From NCBI GenBank assembly GCA_001939145.1, contig LSRX01000283.1, positions 209,397 through 273,396 of the forward strand: a stretch of 64,000 nucleotides of DNA. The letters run 5' to 3'. Position numbers and translations under genes: made by a program. The notes beneath the pieces are model-generated. The model did no database searches and was not told the origin of the DNA. It saw nothing but the letters and a program-made list of their open reading frames with translations. Each line of letters begins with the position of its first letter. The first letter of the stretch is position 1. Positions 15,387 to 26,216 of the stretch are shown here, one piece after another. This DNA is from Symbiodinium microadriaticum (Eukaryota; Sar; Dinophyceae; Suessiales; Symbiodiniaceae).

Positions 15387-15409
15387 GAGTAGGAGGAGGA
15401 GGAGGAGGA
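15054..15409. repeat. Interrupted (TAG)n trinucleotide array
   Basis: About 350 bases built from TAG, with interspersed CAG and CGT variants, ending in an AGG run. It keeps a 3-base period throughout, so it reads open in several frames on both strands as poly-Ser, Val, Leu or Thr. Those frames are artefacts. Confidence 0.95.
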
Positions 15410-16945
15410 TTAAAAAGCACTCCAAGCCGCCCTGTTCCGCAGGTGCGACAGGCCGCTCCTAAGCTGCGGTCGTTTTTGCAGAGGACTCCTTCAAAAACGG
15501 GCCAATTGTGGGCGTTTGCAGCATCTAGGCCTAAGGCCTAACTAACGACGATTTCACTGGGGTCCATGATCAACCCCAGACATTGAATGGGCAGGTCCCT
15601 GTACATGTTACAGACTGAATGTGAGGCATTTGCATCTTCGGGCTTCGGGCGGTTGTTGATCAAAGCTGCTGAGGGGCAAGAGCTGGGAAATCGGTGGGGC
15701 TTGGCATGTCAGCCTCGTCAGCTACTGTAGTACTGTACGGAGCAGCGCCGCGCTCTCTTGCTCAGAGAGTCTGTTTTGGTATGAACGCGTGTTTGCTGGC
15801 AGTGTCTGCGGTTCTGCGCTGGCTTTTGAAGGAAAAAGCATTGACAACACGCTGAATCATATGTCCAGGGTGCAGAGCTCTCTGAGCTTCCAAGAAGTCG
15901 TACCGTGATTCCAGCGACAGTGCACTGCTCTCCAGTCCTTGCTTGCAGTGCTCTTCTGGGACGGTGGTTCTAAGTGAGGCCCAGTGCTGCAGAGCCACGC
16001 TCAAGGAGCTGATCAAGCTCCTTTCAAGGCTGCAGATACACCACCACTCCAGCACCACCCTCTCTCCCTCTCTCCCTGTCTCAGCTCCTCCGGCGCTGCG
16101 AGGAGGTCGGCACCGGAATCCAGCTTCTGCAGGGCAGGTGGAAAAAACAAAGGAGCCCTTCAGCGTTAGCAAAGCAAGAAGATGCCGCCCTGGCTCTGCC
16201 TCGGCAAGAGGCTCCGAGCACTGCAGAATCTCCAACCTGGCTTGATTTCCGCGTGGCTTCTTGCCGAACCCTGCATGGGCCCTGAGTGGGCAAAGGAGCA
16301 AGGGCAGTGCCTGGTGGAGAGCTGATCTGCGAAGGCACCGAGGCGGCTGTGCTCCTCCAAAGTTGCCTGAATGGGCTTGCTGTTTAGGGTTTAGGGGTTT
16401 TAGGGGCCTTAGGGTTCCTTGATAAGGGCTCAGGAGTTCTTCATGGCCTTTGGGATCTGATGGCTTTTTTTATGGTTACGGCCTGGATCCGCTACCACTT
16501 GGAGAGTTGCCCCCTTCTCCTTGCGAGTTTAGTAGATTGCCAGGGGCCATAAAGACGGGTTCAACAGTAGAACTCTTCCGAACTTGTGTTGAACAGTCTG
16601 TCCTGAAGCTTCGACTTCGAGTTTCAATACTCGGCCAAAAGCGATTTTGATCCGATTGACTGGAAAGCCAAAGGCTGTTGAGGACGTTTGGCCCAGGTGC
16701 GACCCTGGCGATGAAACTGATGAAGCGAACTCTTTTAGAAGCAGATGATGCAGAGGATCCGACTGTATGATGATGATCATGGGCTTCTAAACCGGATGCG
16801 TGGGTCAGAACCCCAGACCACATGGACGCAGACGCCCCTGTCGCCTGGCAGCGCTGGTGAAGCCACGAAGAGCTGCGCTCGAACTCTCGGTGCTCGAGCT
16901 GACGGCTGGAGAAACGGGGGGGACAAAAGCCCGAATAAAGATGCC

Positions 16946-16993
16946 AAGAGCCCCAAAAGCCCCAAAGAGCCCCAAAGAGCCCCAAAGAGCCCC
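16946..16993 (+). repeat. Ten-base tandem minisatellite
   Basis: The unit AGAGCCCCAA, with one AAAGC variant, repeats four to five times head to tail. It keeps one frame open as a Pro/Lys/Ser-rich peptide, but no gene evidence goes with it. Confidence 0.8.
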
Positions 16994-18510
16994 AGCGGAT
17001 GCGGAAGAAGCGCCTGCAGCTCCTCGAGGCCCCGCTTCAGTGCCGCAACGGCCGCTGCCGCTTCGGCGCTGCCCGTGCCCAGTTGGCGGAGCCAGCTGAG
17101 GCCTCGCTCTGCGCTGCTCGGTTCGGCGCTGTTGTTAAATTGAGGGGACGAGTGTGTCCTTGTCTAACTTGAGTGGGCCGGTCGCCCGAGTTCTAATCAG
17201 CACGGGAACGGTTGAATTTACCCATGCTCCTATGTCGGGGCGCTTGCGGCATGCATGACAACATGTTGCTTGAATTTCGCGGTGCAGGGCTGCACGGCAC
17301 GGGTATTGTTGGAATGTGGGCTTGTAAAAGACGTGCAGGAAGTTATGCGAACACCAAACGAACTATATCCATGCCCCATAAGTTGTGTGAGCAGTAGCGG
17401 CAATTGATTGCAGTCTGAGTTTTGTGGAGGAGGAAGATGAGGAAGCTTCGGAATCCATGTAGCTGCATCACAGGCCTCTCCCGGCCCACCGCACCATCAA
17501 GTCCCTAACCGTAGCCTTATCCCCAACTTGAAACCTGTCGTAGCCCAGACTTTATGCGGCCTCTGTGTAGAAGGAAGCAGGGGTCGGGGTCGATGGGCTT
17601 GTCGTCGGGAAAATCATGCGGAGCTTGGGTCACGACTTCTGCACAATTCTGCGCACAGAGTGGCAAGGCAACAGTACCACGAGCGCAAGCGTTCGTCTGA
17701 CAGATCCTAGGCGATGTCCTCATGACAGCAGATCAAACTGCTATGCGCGTCTCTGATAACGCCAAAGTTAGCTGCAGCCGTTTCAATGCAACGACTGTGG
17801 GTGTCGTCATGAGACTCCTGTGGATATAAATATGACGGCACCTACATCTACTCACCGCACGGCAGGCCCAAGTCTTGAAGCCTGTACCATAGTCTGCAGC
17901 TTTACAGGCTCCGGGATCGCCAATGCGTGCCAAGAAACGGCGACTCGACAGTGTTTTGGCGCTGGTGCCTTAGACATGTTGAGCCTGGAGCCCCGGCATC
18001 AGCATAACAGAATAATTGACAGAAGGTCGCCACGCTCGAAAACCTCCTCCGGAGCCTGACCTGTCTGCCGATGCCGAAATCCCAAGTAGACGAGGATCGC
18101 TGCTTTCGAAGTGCCTGTGCAGTGCGAAAGGCTGCAAGGCTCAGACATATCCGGATGCAAAAAAAACACCGAGACCGAGCCTCCGCCGCTGCCTGCCAGC
18201 GATGCACCGCCTCTGGCTGGGGTGAAGTGGCGCAACACAACAGCGCTCGGAAGCGCTGCTGTGGCCGTCAAACTGAGCATGGCTTTTGCAAATGGTCTGA
18301 CATTTCTCTTATATTCAAAGATATTATAACATCTTCTCTTCTCTTATATTATTTTATATCATATCATATCGAGGTCTGACATCAGAATGCCCCAGAGTGA
18401 AAGGAGACCGCCTCGGCGCAGCTGAAGTCGTCCCGGATGGCCGCAGGCGACAGGCCCTTTCCAACTCGCTTCGAGTCTTCGGCTCAACTCTTCGAAGGCT
18501 CCTTACTATT

Positions 18511-18581
18511 TTAATTATATATTTGTATATATATATATATATATAATTATATATATATATAGATATATATAGATATATATC
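18511..18581. repeat. (TA)n-rich microsatellite
   Basis: AT dinucleotide stretches with short interruptions (ATAATTAT, AGATATAT). Confidence 0.95.
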
Positions 18582-21260
18582 TGTGTGGGAGTCTGGGACA
18601 AGACTGCCGAGGCGTTCCAGACCTTGGGGCTCAAGGCATCCACCCTTCCACAAGGAATGCGCAGCCCCGCATTGCTGTGTCCTCATCGTAGATTGAAGCC
18701 AGCTCCTCGTGCTTTCCAACAGAATGGCACTTCGCAGAGTCATGGCATGCAAGCTCCATGCAACAGCACATTTCAAAGCCCCGCGAATGCATGTAACGCC
18801 CACGTGTTTGCCCAACTTCAGCACCGGCGAAGACACCTCCAGCAGCTGCAGCTGCCTCGCCGGCAGCGGCAGCGGCTCCGCCATGGCTGTGGAGCTAGGC
18901 TTCGGATTCGGCACCCTTCGGCTTCTGCCGTCTAGCTGCGTCTAGCTGTAGCTTTGGGCTTCGTGTCAAGGCTGTGCCATTTTGCGCTTGCAATTAGATG
19001 CAGCTGGGCTTGCCGTCCTGTCCTGGTTGAGTGGTGTGGGGCTTTGACCCGGGCTCGGGTGTAAAGCTGGTCCCTGCCTTCCGGGCTGGTTTCGGGGCTG
19101 GTTTCGGGATTCGGAACATATGATTACTCACTGTCACTTGTAAAGTGGCTGGTTTCTTGCAGATGGCGCGATCTCAGAATCTCCGAGTGAGCCCCGAATA
19201 GCGTGGCATCCGACCCACCTGAACTCTTCATCTTCAAATCCTTGGAGAAGTTGCGTCAAATGGACACGAAGCGCAATGCCCAAGCTGTCGCGCCAAACCC
19301 TCGACGAAGCTCCCCCGATGGGATGCAACAGAGTGCTGTGACCTGAAAGCTTCCACTGCAGAGGCCCAGATTAACCTAGATTCGGACCTAGATGGTTCTA
19401 TGAACCATGAACTTGCATCAACAGGATGTTTCCAACCCTGCGTGGCGAACTGCGAAGCGCAAGCTGAACCCAGCACTGGAAGAGGATCGTGGGTAAAGGA
19501 TGAGTCCGATCCTTTGAGAACACAAGGCCTTAGGAGTGCAATTCTGAATCCTGCGTGCCAGCTTTGGGGGATCTCTGAAAATGGAAACCCGAGATCCTCC
19601 GCGTTGCCATGGCAAAACAGGATGACGCCCGCGGCACGCGGGGCTGGAAGCCTGGCAACGAGATCCGGTCGCCACGGGCGCTTTCCAAAAGTTCAAGATC
19701 TCGAAGAGCTCCTTTGGTCACTCTCGATGGCCAGGAACCGCCAAGGCTCCACGATCCCCCGAATCTCGAACTCTGAACCCTGCCCACAACACGCCGGCCA
19801 AGCCAAACGCAAGGGATGCCCTCGGCAAACCTGCAAAGACAGTTGTAGAAGTGCTCAGAAAACTAACCGATCACTAAACCGATTTCTTCTGGAGCTGTGC
19901 CAAATTCCGGGCTACTGTTGGGGAATCGATGTTCAATAGACCTCTCAAACACTGTCCTCTGCAGAGCTCGTTTTTGCATGCCCAACCGGAAATCTGAACC
20001 CTTACGATACTTACACAGAGCCACCGGCGGGCGGAGGCTCTGATTAAATGCAATTTGCCACCCATCTGAGCAAAACCCGACCGCAACGCAGCAAAGCAAA
20101 AAACAAAACATGATCACAAGAACCGACAAGCCCCTGCAGTATTTTCGGGGGCTTAATCATTTAGAATAGGGTTCTGCGGCCCATTATAATATGGAACCCC
20201 CACAATAGTATTGGTACTTATTCAGGCCCCTACAGTAGCTGTACGAGCTGTCCGAAGAAATCTACGGGAGCCAGTGTTTATGGACGGCCTCTCGTCTTCA
20301 GCCCGTTCCGGGGAGACCTGGAGAAGTGGGTGCGATTCGACGATCTGGGAGTCTAAATGCTTTGGCCTGGGGGCTTTATCTTCAGGGCTTGGCATGTCTG
20401 GTCTATGCCTCAGGGCATTTTGTGACCTTTGACAGTCTGCTGGCTTCCAAAGGCTCGGCCGACTAATTACGTACGACACCCCCTGTCCGTCGCCGAGCTT
20501 CTCAGAGGCCCCGGGAGCCGGAGTCTTTCTTTGCTTGACTCACGTCTCGAATCATGCTAGGCCCTATAGGCCTTGGCTAATGAAGACACGCGTCGCACGG
20601 TGGAGATCCAGAAAAACACGGATCCTGGCTGCCGATCTCCTGAAGGGTCCATGAAACCTTCCAACCCTGACCCAAACCGAGAGCCGCACAGCTTCGTTCC
20701 ACGGTATCCAACACAGATGCCTCGCACGGCGAAGAGCCGAGGAACGCCAAAAAGACGGCTCCGGAACAGGGCTCCGGCTTCTTGAAAGCGTCCTGCATGG
20801 CAGCGAGGCATGTTCCAGCTCCGAGTTAAGAAAGTTCAGAGGCAACGGAAGCTAAGGCGGCTGCGAGCTTGTTTGGACAGACACGGTATCTCCGAATGAA
20901 GTGTGTACGTGCGGCGGCGGCGGCGGAGGAATCTTGCTCTCTTCACTAGAACTGCCATAGCATTGGGGAGTCGATTCAAGCGAAAGCTTCAAGGAAGTCC
21001 GCGAGGCTCGTACAGTTCCCCGGTCCTTCCCATAGGTGGGCTGCGGTGCCGGGAACAGAAGCTTGTCAATGAAAGAGGACCTCACACGAGAGGAATTAGA
21101 CCTCAAGCTTTGCGCAAGTGGTACTTCGTCTGTTGATGACCTGGTAGCAGAGACCCTGGCATCTCAGGACAGTCTCTGCATGCCCCAAATTCCTCCTGAG
21201 AAGTCAATGGGTCGGGAAGGCACCTCATGCATCTGCAGCTGTGACGTAAGGATTTACTTT

Positions 21261-21530
21261 GAGAGGGAGGGAGGGAGAGAGAGAGAGAGAGAGAGAGACA
21301 CAGAGAGAAAGAGAGACAGAGAGAGCTTGTGCGACAGGCAGAAACGAAGAGAGATGCACCGACAGACCGACAGACAGATAGCTCGAGAGACAGAGAAATA
21401 GAGAGGTGGAGTGCTAGAGAGGTAGAGACACAGGCAGATAGATGGACCGACAGATAGATAGACAGACAGACAAACAGAGAGGGACTGCCAGATTGCAGAT
21501 AGATACAGCAGACAAGCAGAGAGATCCTGA
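21261..21530 (+). repeat. GA/CAGA purine-rich microsatellite
   Basis: A compound tract of GAGA, GGGA, CAGA and TAGA words over about 270 bases. The minus-strand frames rich in Ser/Leu/Cys are products of the repeat. Confidence 0.9.
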
Positions 21531-22305
21531 TACCAGGCAGATACATCCTGCAAAGAAGTTCCTCATCGTTTGACTCGCTTTGACCAGGTCCTGTCTCAGC
21601 TCGGCGGCTGCGCAGCCATGGTCCGGGTCCACAGCACAGTGGCTTTTGGGTTTTTCTTCTGTGGCTTAGTCTCTGGTTGGACTCTGTTGTTGTGCCTGGA
21701 AGAGCGTGATAAGCGACAAGTTCAAAGCCCTGGGTGGAGAGGCGACAGGTCGGAGCCCTGGCTGTGCTCTGGATGTTAACGTTGCTCTCGTCATCTGATC
21801 TGGCGGTGATCAGTTCAATGCTTCTCTAAATACCATGGAGGCATAGGAGAACTGGCCCACGAATTATACACTTGGCTGGCCGGCCGGCAGTGGAAGCGTC
21901 GTCTCGCAGTTGCAGCCAGGATTCTTAGCGACCCTGACGAGATGCAGATATAAAGCCAACAGTATCGAAGCGGCAATGTGAAGAACAGACCCAGAAAGTC
22001 TGACCAAAGCACGAGAGTTCAGATCGAAGCCTGCAGGAAAAAGTCCCACAATTCCACAACTTCCCGAACAACCCTCGACCAAACAGATCCAATGACAACC
22101 TACCGGGAAGGAAATAAAGAATGGAAAAGGGATGTTCGAATCTAAGCTTTTGACCTTTGACTGGCGTTCGGGCAAGGCTGCAATTCCGTGACGTTGCGCC
22201 CGGGTAGAGTAGTGCGGTCATGTCAGAAAACATATACTGATGAGCAAAGTCAACGGACTTGGAAAGGCCACGATGAGATCCAACCCCATGACTATTGTCA
22301 GCACC

Positions 22306-22317
22306 AGTAGTAGTAGC

Positions 22318-22356
<39 letters not shown>

Positions 22357-22436
22357 TGTTGTTGTTGTTGTTGTTGTAGTCGTCGTCGTCGTAGCAGCAG
22401 TAGTAGCAGTAGCATTATTATTCTTATTATTATTAC

Positions 22437-22487
<51 letters not shown>

Positions 22488-22606
22488 CAGTAGTAGCAGC
22501 AGTAGTAGTAGCAGCAGCAGCCGTAGTAGAAGCAGTTGAAGTCGGAGTAAGAGTAGTAGTAGGGGTCGTTGGCGTAGAGAGGAGGAGGAGGAGGAGGAGG
22601 AGGAGA
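22306..22606. repeat. Compound (TAG)n/(TTG)n/(GGA)n array
   Basis: TAG runs are separated by short TTG and CGT blocks, followed by a spacer and a pure GGA run at 22578-22606. It is the same class as the arrays at 15.1, 33.1 and 37.5 kb. Confidence 0.95.
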
Positions 22607-24754
22607 TGTCTTTATCGTAGTCACATTTTCCTTGTTTTGCCATGAGCTGCTAGATCATTATGCCAGTGATGGTGATGATGATGACGACGTCGACACCGTT
22701 GCTGACCATCATGGTGACTGCTTCGTGCTATTGTCGTTCTAGGACTATGAATTATATGGCCTGCTGACAACTTTCCCTGACCTCCTTGCACTCGATGTTC
22801 GGGCTCGCGCGCCGAAAGGCTGTGCTACTGCTTCCTCGGACTAAAGCTACCATCAGACCGTGCCCTCGTGGCGACGGTCGTCTAAGGCGGGGTGCTTCTG
22901 AAACCTCGCTGAGCTTTTAGTCTGGATTAACGGCTTCAGGGAGAACAATGCTCCCGCTGCTGTGCCTGTGTCCAGCGGCGGTTTCAGACCCATGCTCGAA
23001 CTACTCCCTCCTGCACTTTGTGCGAAGGGTCCGAGTGGCAGCAACACTAAGAAGAAAGAATTAAAGTATTTACAGCACTAACTGCCGTCCTTGAGGAAGG
23101 CGGGGCCAGGGCGTGAAGCGACATGATCCCAATGCAGCAACGTGCATCGAAGGAATGAGTTGTATTGATGCATACATGTGTGGCATACACGCCGGCTGGT
23201 TCATAGGCCAGGTACGCACAGCAATGCAGCCATGCAGCACCTAGTGCCAAACCATCAACGCAAACACTAAGGCCAGGCTGCAAGTTGCAAGCTTTCTCGG
23301 CACCCGCTTACACTCACAATTCAGCCTTGAAGTACTGTAACAGCCAGAACCACGAACCGTACAGTGCTAAACGCTGGCATCTGCCCCGCTGGCACTCAGG
23401 GAGGCCGTACGGCGACGACCGAAGGTCTCAGATTCCATGGCTGAGTTCGGGGAAAGATCTCTTGGCGCCTGCCGTCAATGAACGATTTCACTTTGGAGTC
23501 TACGGGACGGCCGACCTTAAGTCACGAGGGGTTGCGGCACCTGTGGGGCTTAGGTTGCATACATACATGGGCGTATGCATCTATGTACATATATATATAT
23601 ATATGTGCTACCCCAATGTGCCCACGGTTTGGATGTTTGAAGGAGGAGTAACCCGGAGTCCGGATTCAAACGAGCGAGCAACGTGGGGATTCGTTAGATT
23701 AGTGCTGAGGCTCGCGCGTCGTATGACACAACGAAGTTGGTAGGCTTCGGCAATGCTGGACACCCGGTGTCGTTTCCAGCAGGACAAGCTATCGTACAAC
23801 CGGTCGTTGCATTTTATACGAGAAATTCACACACAGTGGATGCCAAATTCATCGTAATGAATACAAAGGGCTGCTTTACATAGCTTTTCTGCACGAGTGA
23901 CAACAAGACAACATTCATGCGTGCGTGACTTGGGTTCTCAGTAGCTTGTTTGCACCAGCCTTGTACAAGACAAGCGCAATGTCGCAATACTAGCTGCAGT
24001 CACAGGAGTACTAACAAGACCAGTAACAACAATAGCCGTAATCGCCACTGGCATCATCGTCATCATCTTTGACACAAACGAATCGAATCGGTATTTATGT
24101 TGCAACTGAAGCAGCAAGCAACAAGGGCGGCGAGGTGTTTGGGTGTTGAAGGACACTTCGGCTTGGGCGGTCAACTCTGTACTAATATCGAACGGATGTT
24201 TGTTTGTCCCAATTCACATGCCAGCGAATCAAAGAATCGTATCACAGGTTAGCATTTATCCAACATGTATGGAAGCCAGTGTTGGATGACCAGTTGATGT
24301 ACAATGACGGAAATGTCAGTATGTCTAACGCTAAGCTAAACGAATATGTGAGACTGCTATTTCGTGTGTAGCATTTGTTTAATGCTTCATGTTGACATAA
24401 TGTTTGACTAATCTTTAACTCGTATAGTATAGGCTTAAGACTTGGACGCTACCACCCAAATTACACAGTATACTTTGAATCAGAATTAAAATGTACGGCA
24501 ACTACTGTTTAGAGCATGTTGAATATGTCTAGTAGACTTCGGTCATATATTATAGTTATGTAGCTGATACTTACTCTGTGCTTCGTCATTACTAAACTCA
24601 ATGTAACTCATATTCTCCTTCTGCATAGTTCAATATTGAAGCAAGCTCATACACGTGCTGTTGACGTTTTGTACAGTATGTGTCATGATAGGAGTCCGGC
24701 GCATCTTCGCATCTGTTATTTTCTCCTTCTCAATGAAACTTTGCTTTCTATTGC

Positions 24755-24990
24755 CCGTATTTGCAATGGATATCACAGCGGTTCGATATCACCATTTTCT
24801 GAAGCAAACCCTTCGGAAATCTGGTGCTGTCTTAAGGCCGGGAAGACACAGCGGTTCCGATAGCAGCACATTCCTGAAACGACACCCTTGGAAAAATTTG
24901 GCACTCTCGAATCACCCTTGTTTGTTGTCCGAATTTGCAACGGATAACACAGCGGGTCGACAGCACCATTTTTCAGAAGGAAACGGGTGA
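24755..24990 (+). repeat. Degenerate three-copy tandem repeat
   Basis: The words CACAGCGGTTCGATA (about 24775), CACAGCGGTTCCGATAG (about 24849) and CACAGCGGGTCGACAG (about 24950) each precede a conserved stretch of the form CACCATTTTCTGAA..AAACCCTTCGGAAA. Spacing is uneven (about 74 and 101 bases). Units 1 and 3 also share TTTGCAAYGGATA upstream. This is an old, diverged tandem array. Confidence 0.6.
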
Positions 24991-25057
24991 GGCGACAGCA
25001 CATGCAGCTCCCGGACTTGGCATTCATTGGACAACTTGCTTTAAGTACATACCAAAC

Positions 25058-25190
25058 CTACTGAATTCAATAGGGCCTATTGATTCAGTCGGGCTGTCAG
25101 ATTGAGGATTCAAGATGCCTCAAAAAACTTTCTCAGGGCATCTTCAATCTTCAATCCGATAGCCCTATTGCATTCAAGAACTCAATAGGG
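25058..25190. repeat. Foldback (inverted-repeat) element
   Basis: The left arm 25091-25120 (GGGCTGTCAGATTGAGG...) is nearly complementary to the right arm 25135-25164 (...CAATCCGATAGCCC), with a loop of about 14 bases. Outside the left arm, 25063-25086 is itself an almost perfect palindrome centred on GGGCC. The right flank carries CCCTATTG...CAATAGGG (25163-25190). The nested symmetry resembles a miniature foldback transposon or a fossil hairpin-forming element. No transposase is present and no target-site duplication was confirmed. Confidence 0.6.
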
Positions 25191-25583
25191 TTCACGGACT
25201 GTGCGAAGAGGATTCCAAAGCCAATCGACTATCAACTCTCGTATGTAGTAATTGCTTTACTGCACACGAATTCAGATTATACACATACACACATACGGAC
25301 TATTCTGGCATAACAGACAGGATTTACACCGAAACTGGTGGATAACTCGGGGGGGTACCATACATACTTGATTTAATGTATACATACATGTTCGTACGCA
25401 CGCATATACATAAGTGCATGTATAGATAAAGAGGGAGGGAGAGACAGAGAGAGAGAGAGAGAGAGGGCGAGAAAGATAGGATCTTCCACAACCCGGGTCT
25501 GTAGCGCAGCGGTTTCTGTCCGTGCACATGCCTGGAAAAAGTAAAACTAATCACACACGCCGGTACTCATTCTTTCTTGTACA

Positions 25584-25585
25584 TG

Positions 25586-25622
<37 letters not shown>

Positions 25623-25700
25623 GTACATGTATATGTATATGTATATGTATATATGTATGTGTATATATATATATACACATAGATGTGTATATGCATGTGT
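25584..25700. repeat. TA/TG-rich microsatellite
   Basis: Alternating TATATG and TATATA words. The Tyr/Ile-rich frames across it are artefacts. Confidence 0.9.
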
Positions 25701-26166
25701 ACTTATATTCACAAGTATCGCCGGGAATGGACGCGGTAGATCGATTTGCGCCGACTCGACAATACCCCACTGTAGCCGCCCAAATCCCAACACTCTAGGC
25801 ACTTTGCCCAGAAGTCGAACACGCAAAAACTTCAGTGCCACCTCTACACTAAAGATGCGCTCAGCTTCTGAATGGATACTGGTGTCTTGGTCCAGCTAAA
25901 ATTGTCAATGTCGATCCCTTTGGTAATTGTCTACTTGCAATGTTCGTGCCGATGCTATGAAAATAGTGCTTTCGTGTCTGCCCAGTGCAGTGCTCGTGCC
26001 GATATTTGGTGCAATGCTCCGATATCGATTTCTCCCGGAACCGGAAACAAAAACAAGCCTCATGCCTGAACCCGGATGGAGCCGAAACCCAGAGGATGAA
26101 CAGTAGCAACCACAAAGCAAACTTAGAACTCCATGAGATGCTTTCATAGCCAATCGACATCAGAAG

Positions 26167-26168
26167 CA

Positions 26169-26214
<46 letters not shown>
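26167..26214 (+). repeat. (CTG)15 microsatellite
   Basis: Fifteen uninterrupted CTG units, which read as CAG on the minus strand. It is followed by a short ACT-rich stretch. No gene surrounds it. Confidence 0.95.

Positions 26215-26216
<2 letters not shown>

Larger units (their letters stand above)
15410..22305. other. Gene-poor region with telomere-like and AT microsatellites
   Basis: No gene can be supported. Degenerate TTTAGGG-like words occur at 16383-16416. A ten-base minisatellite (CCCAAAGAGC-like) lies at about 16946-16993. A TA-rich microsatellite spans 18511-18581, and a GA/CAGA-rich tract spans 21261-21530. The longer open frames, such as 19400-19939 plus and 18354-18914 minus, have no domain-like character. 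Confidence 0.5.
22607..26166. other. Gene-poor region, partly AT-rich
   Basis: No supportable gene. From about 24180 to 24640 the sequence is AT-rich. Three degenerate tandem copies lie at 24755-24990 and a foldback element at 25058-25190. GA (25436-25470) and TA/GTATAT (25584-25700) microsatellites follow. The short open frames inside the microsatellites are artefacts. Confidence 0.5.

Noticed and set aside
14758-15541. Long frames of poly-Leu, Thr, Val or Ser
   Set aside because: They are translations of the TAG triplet array in different frames.
19400-19939. 179-codon plus frame
   Set aside because: No domain features. The minus strand is also open over much of it, and composition is not distinctive.
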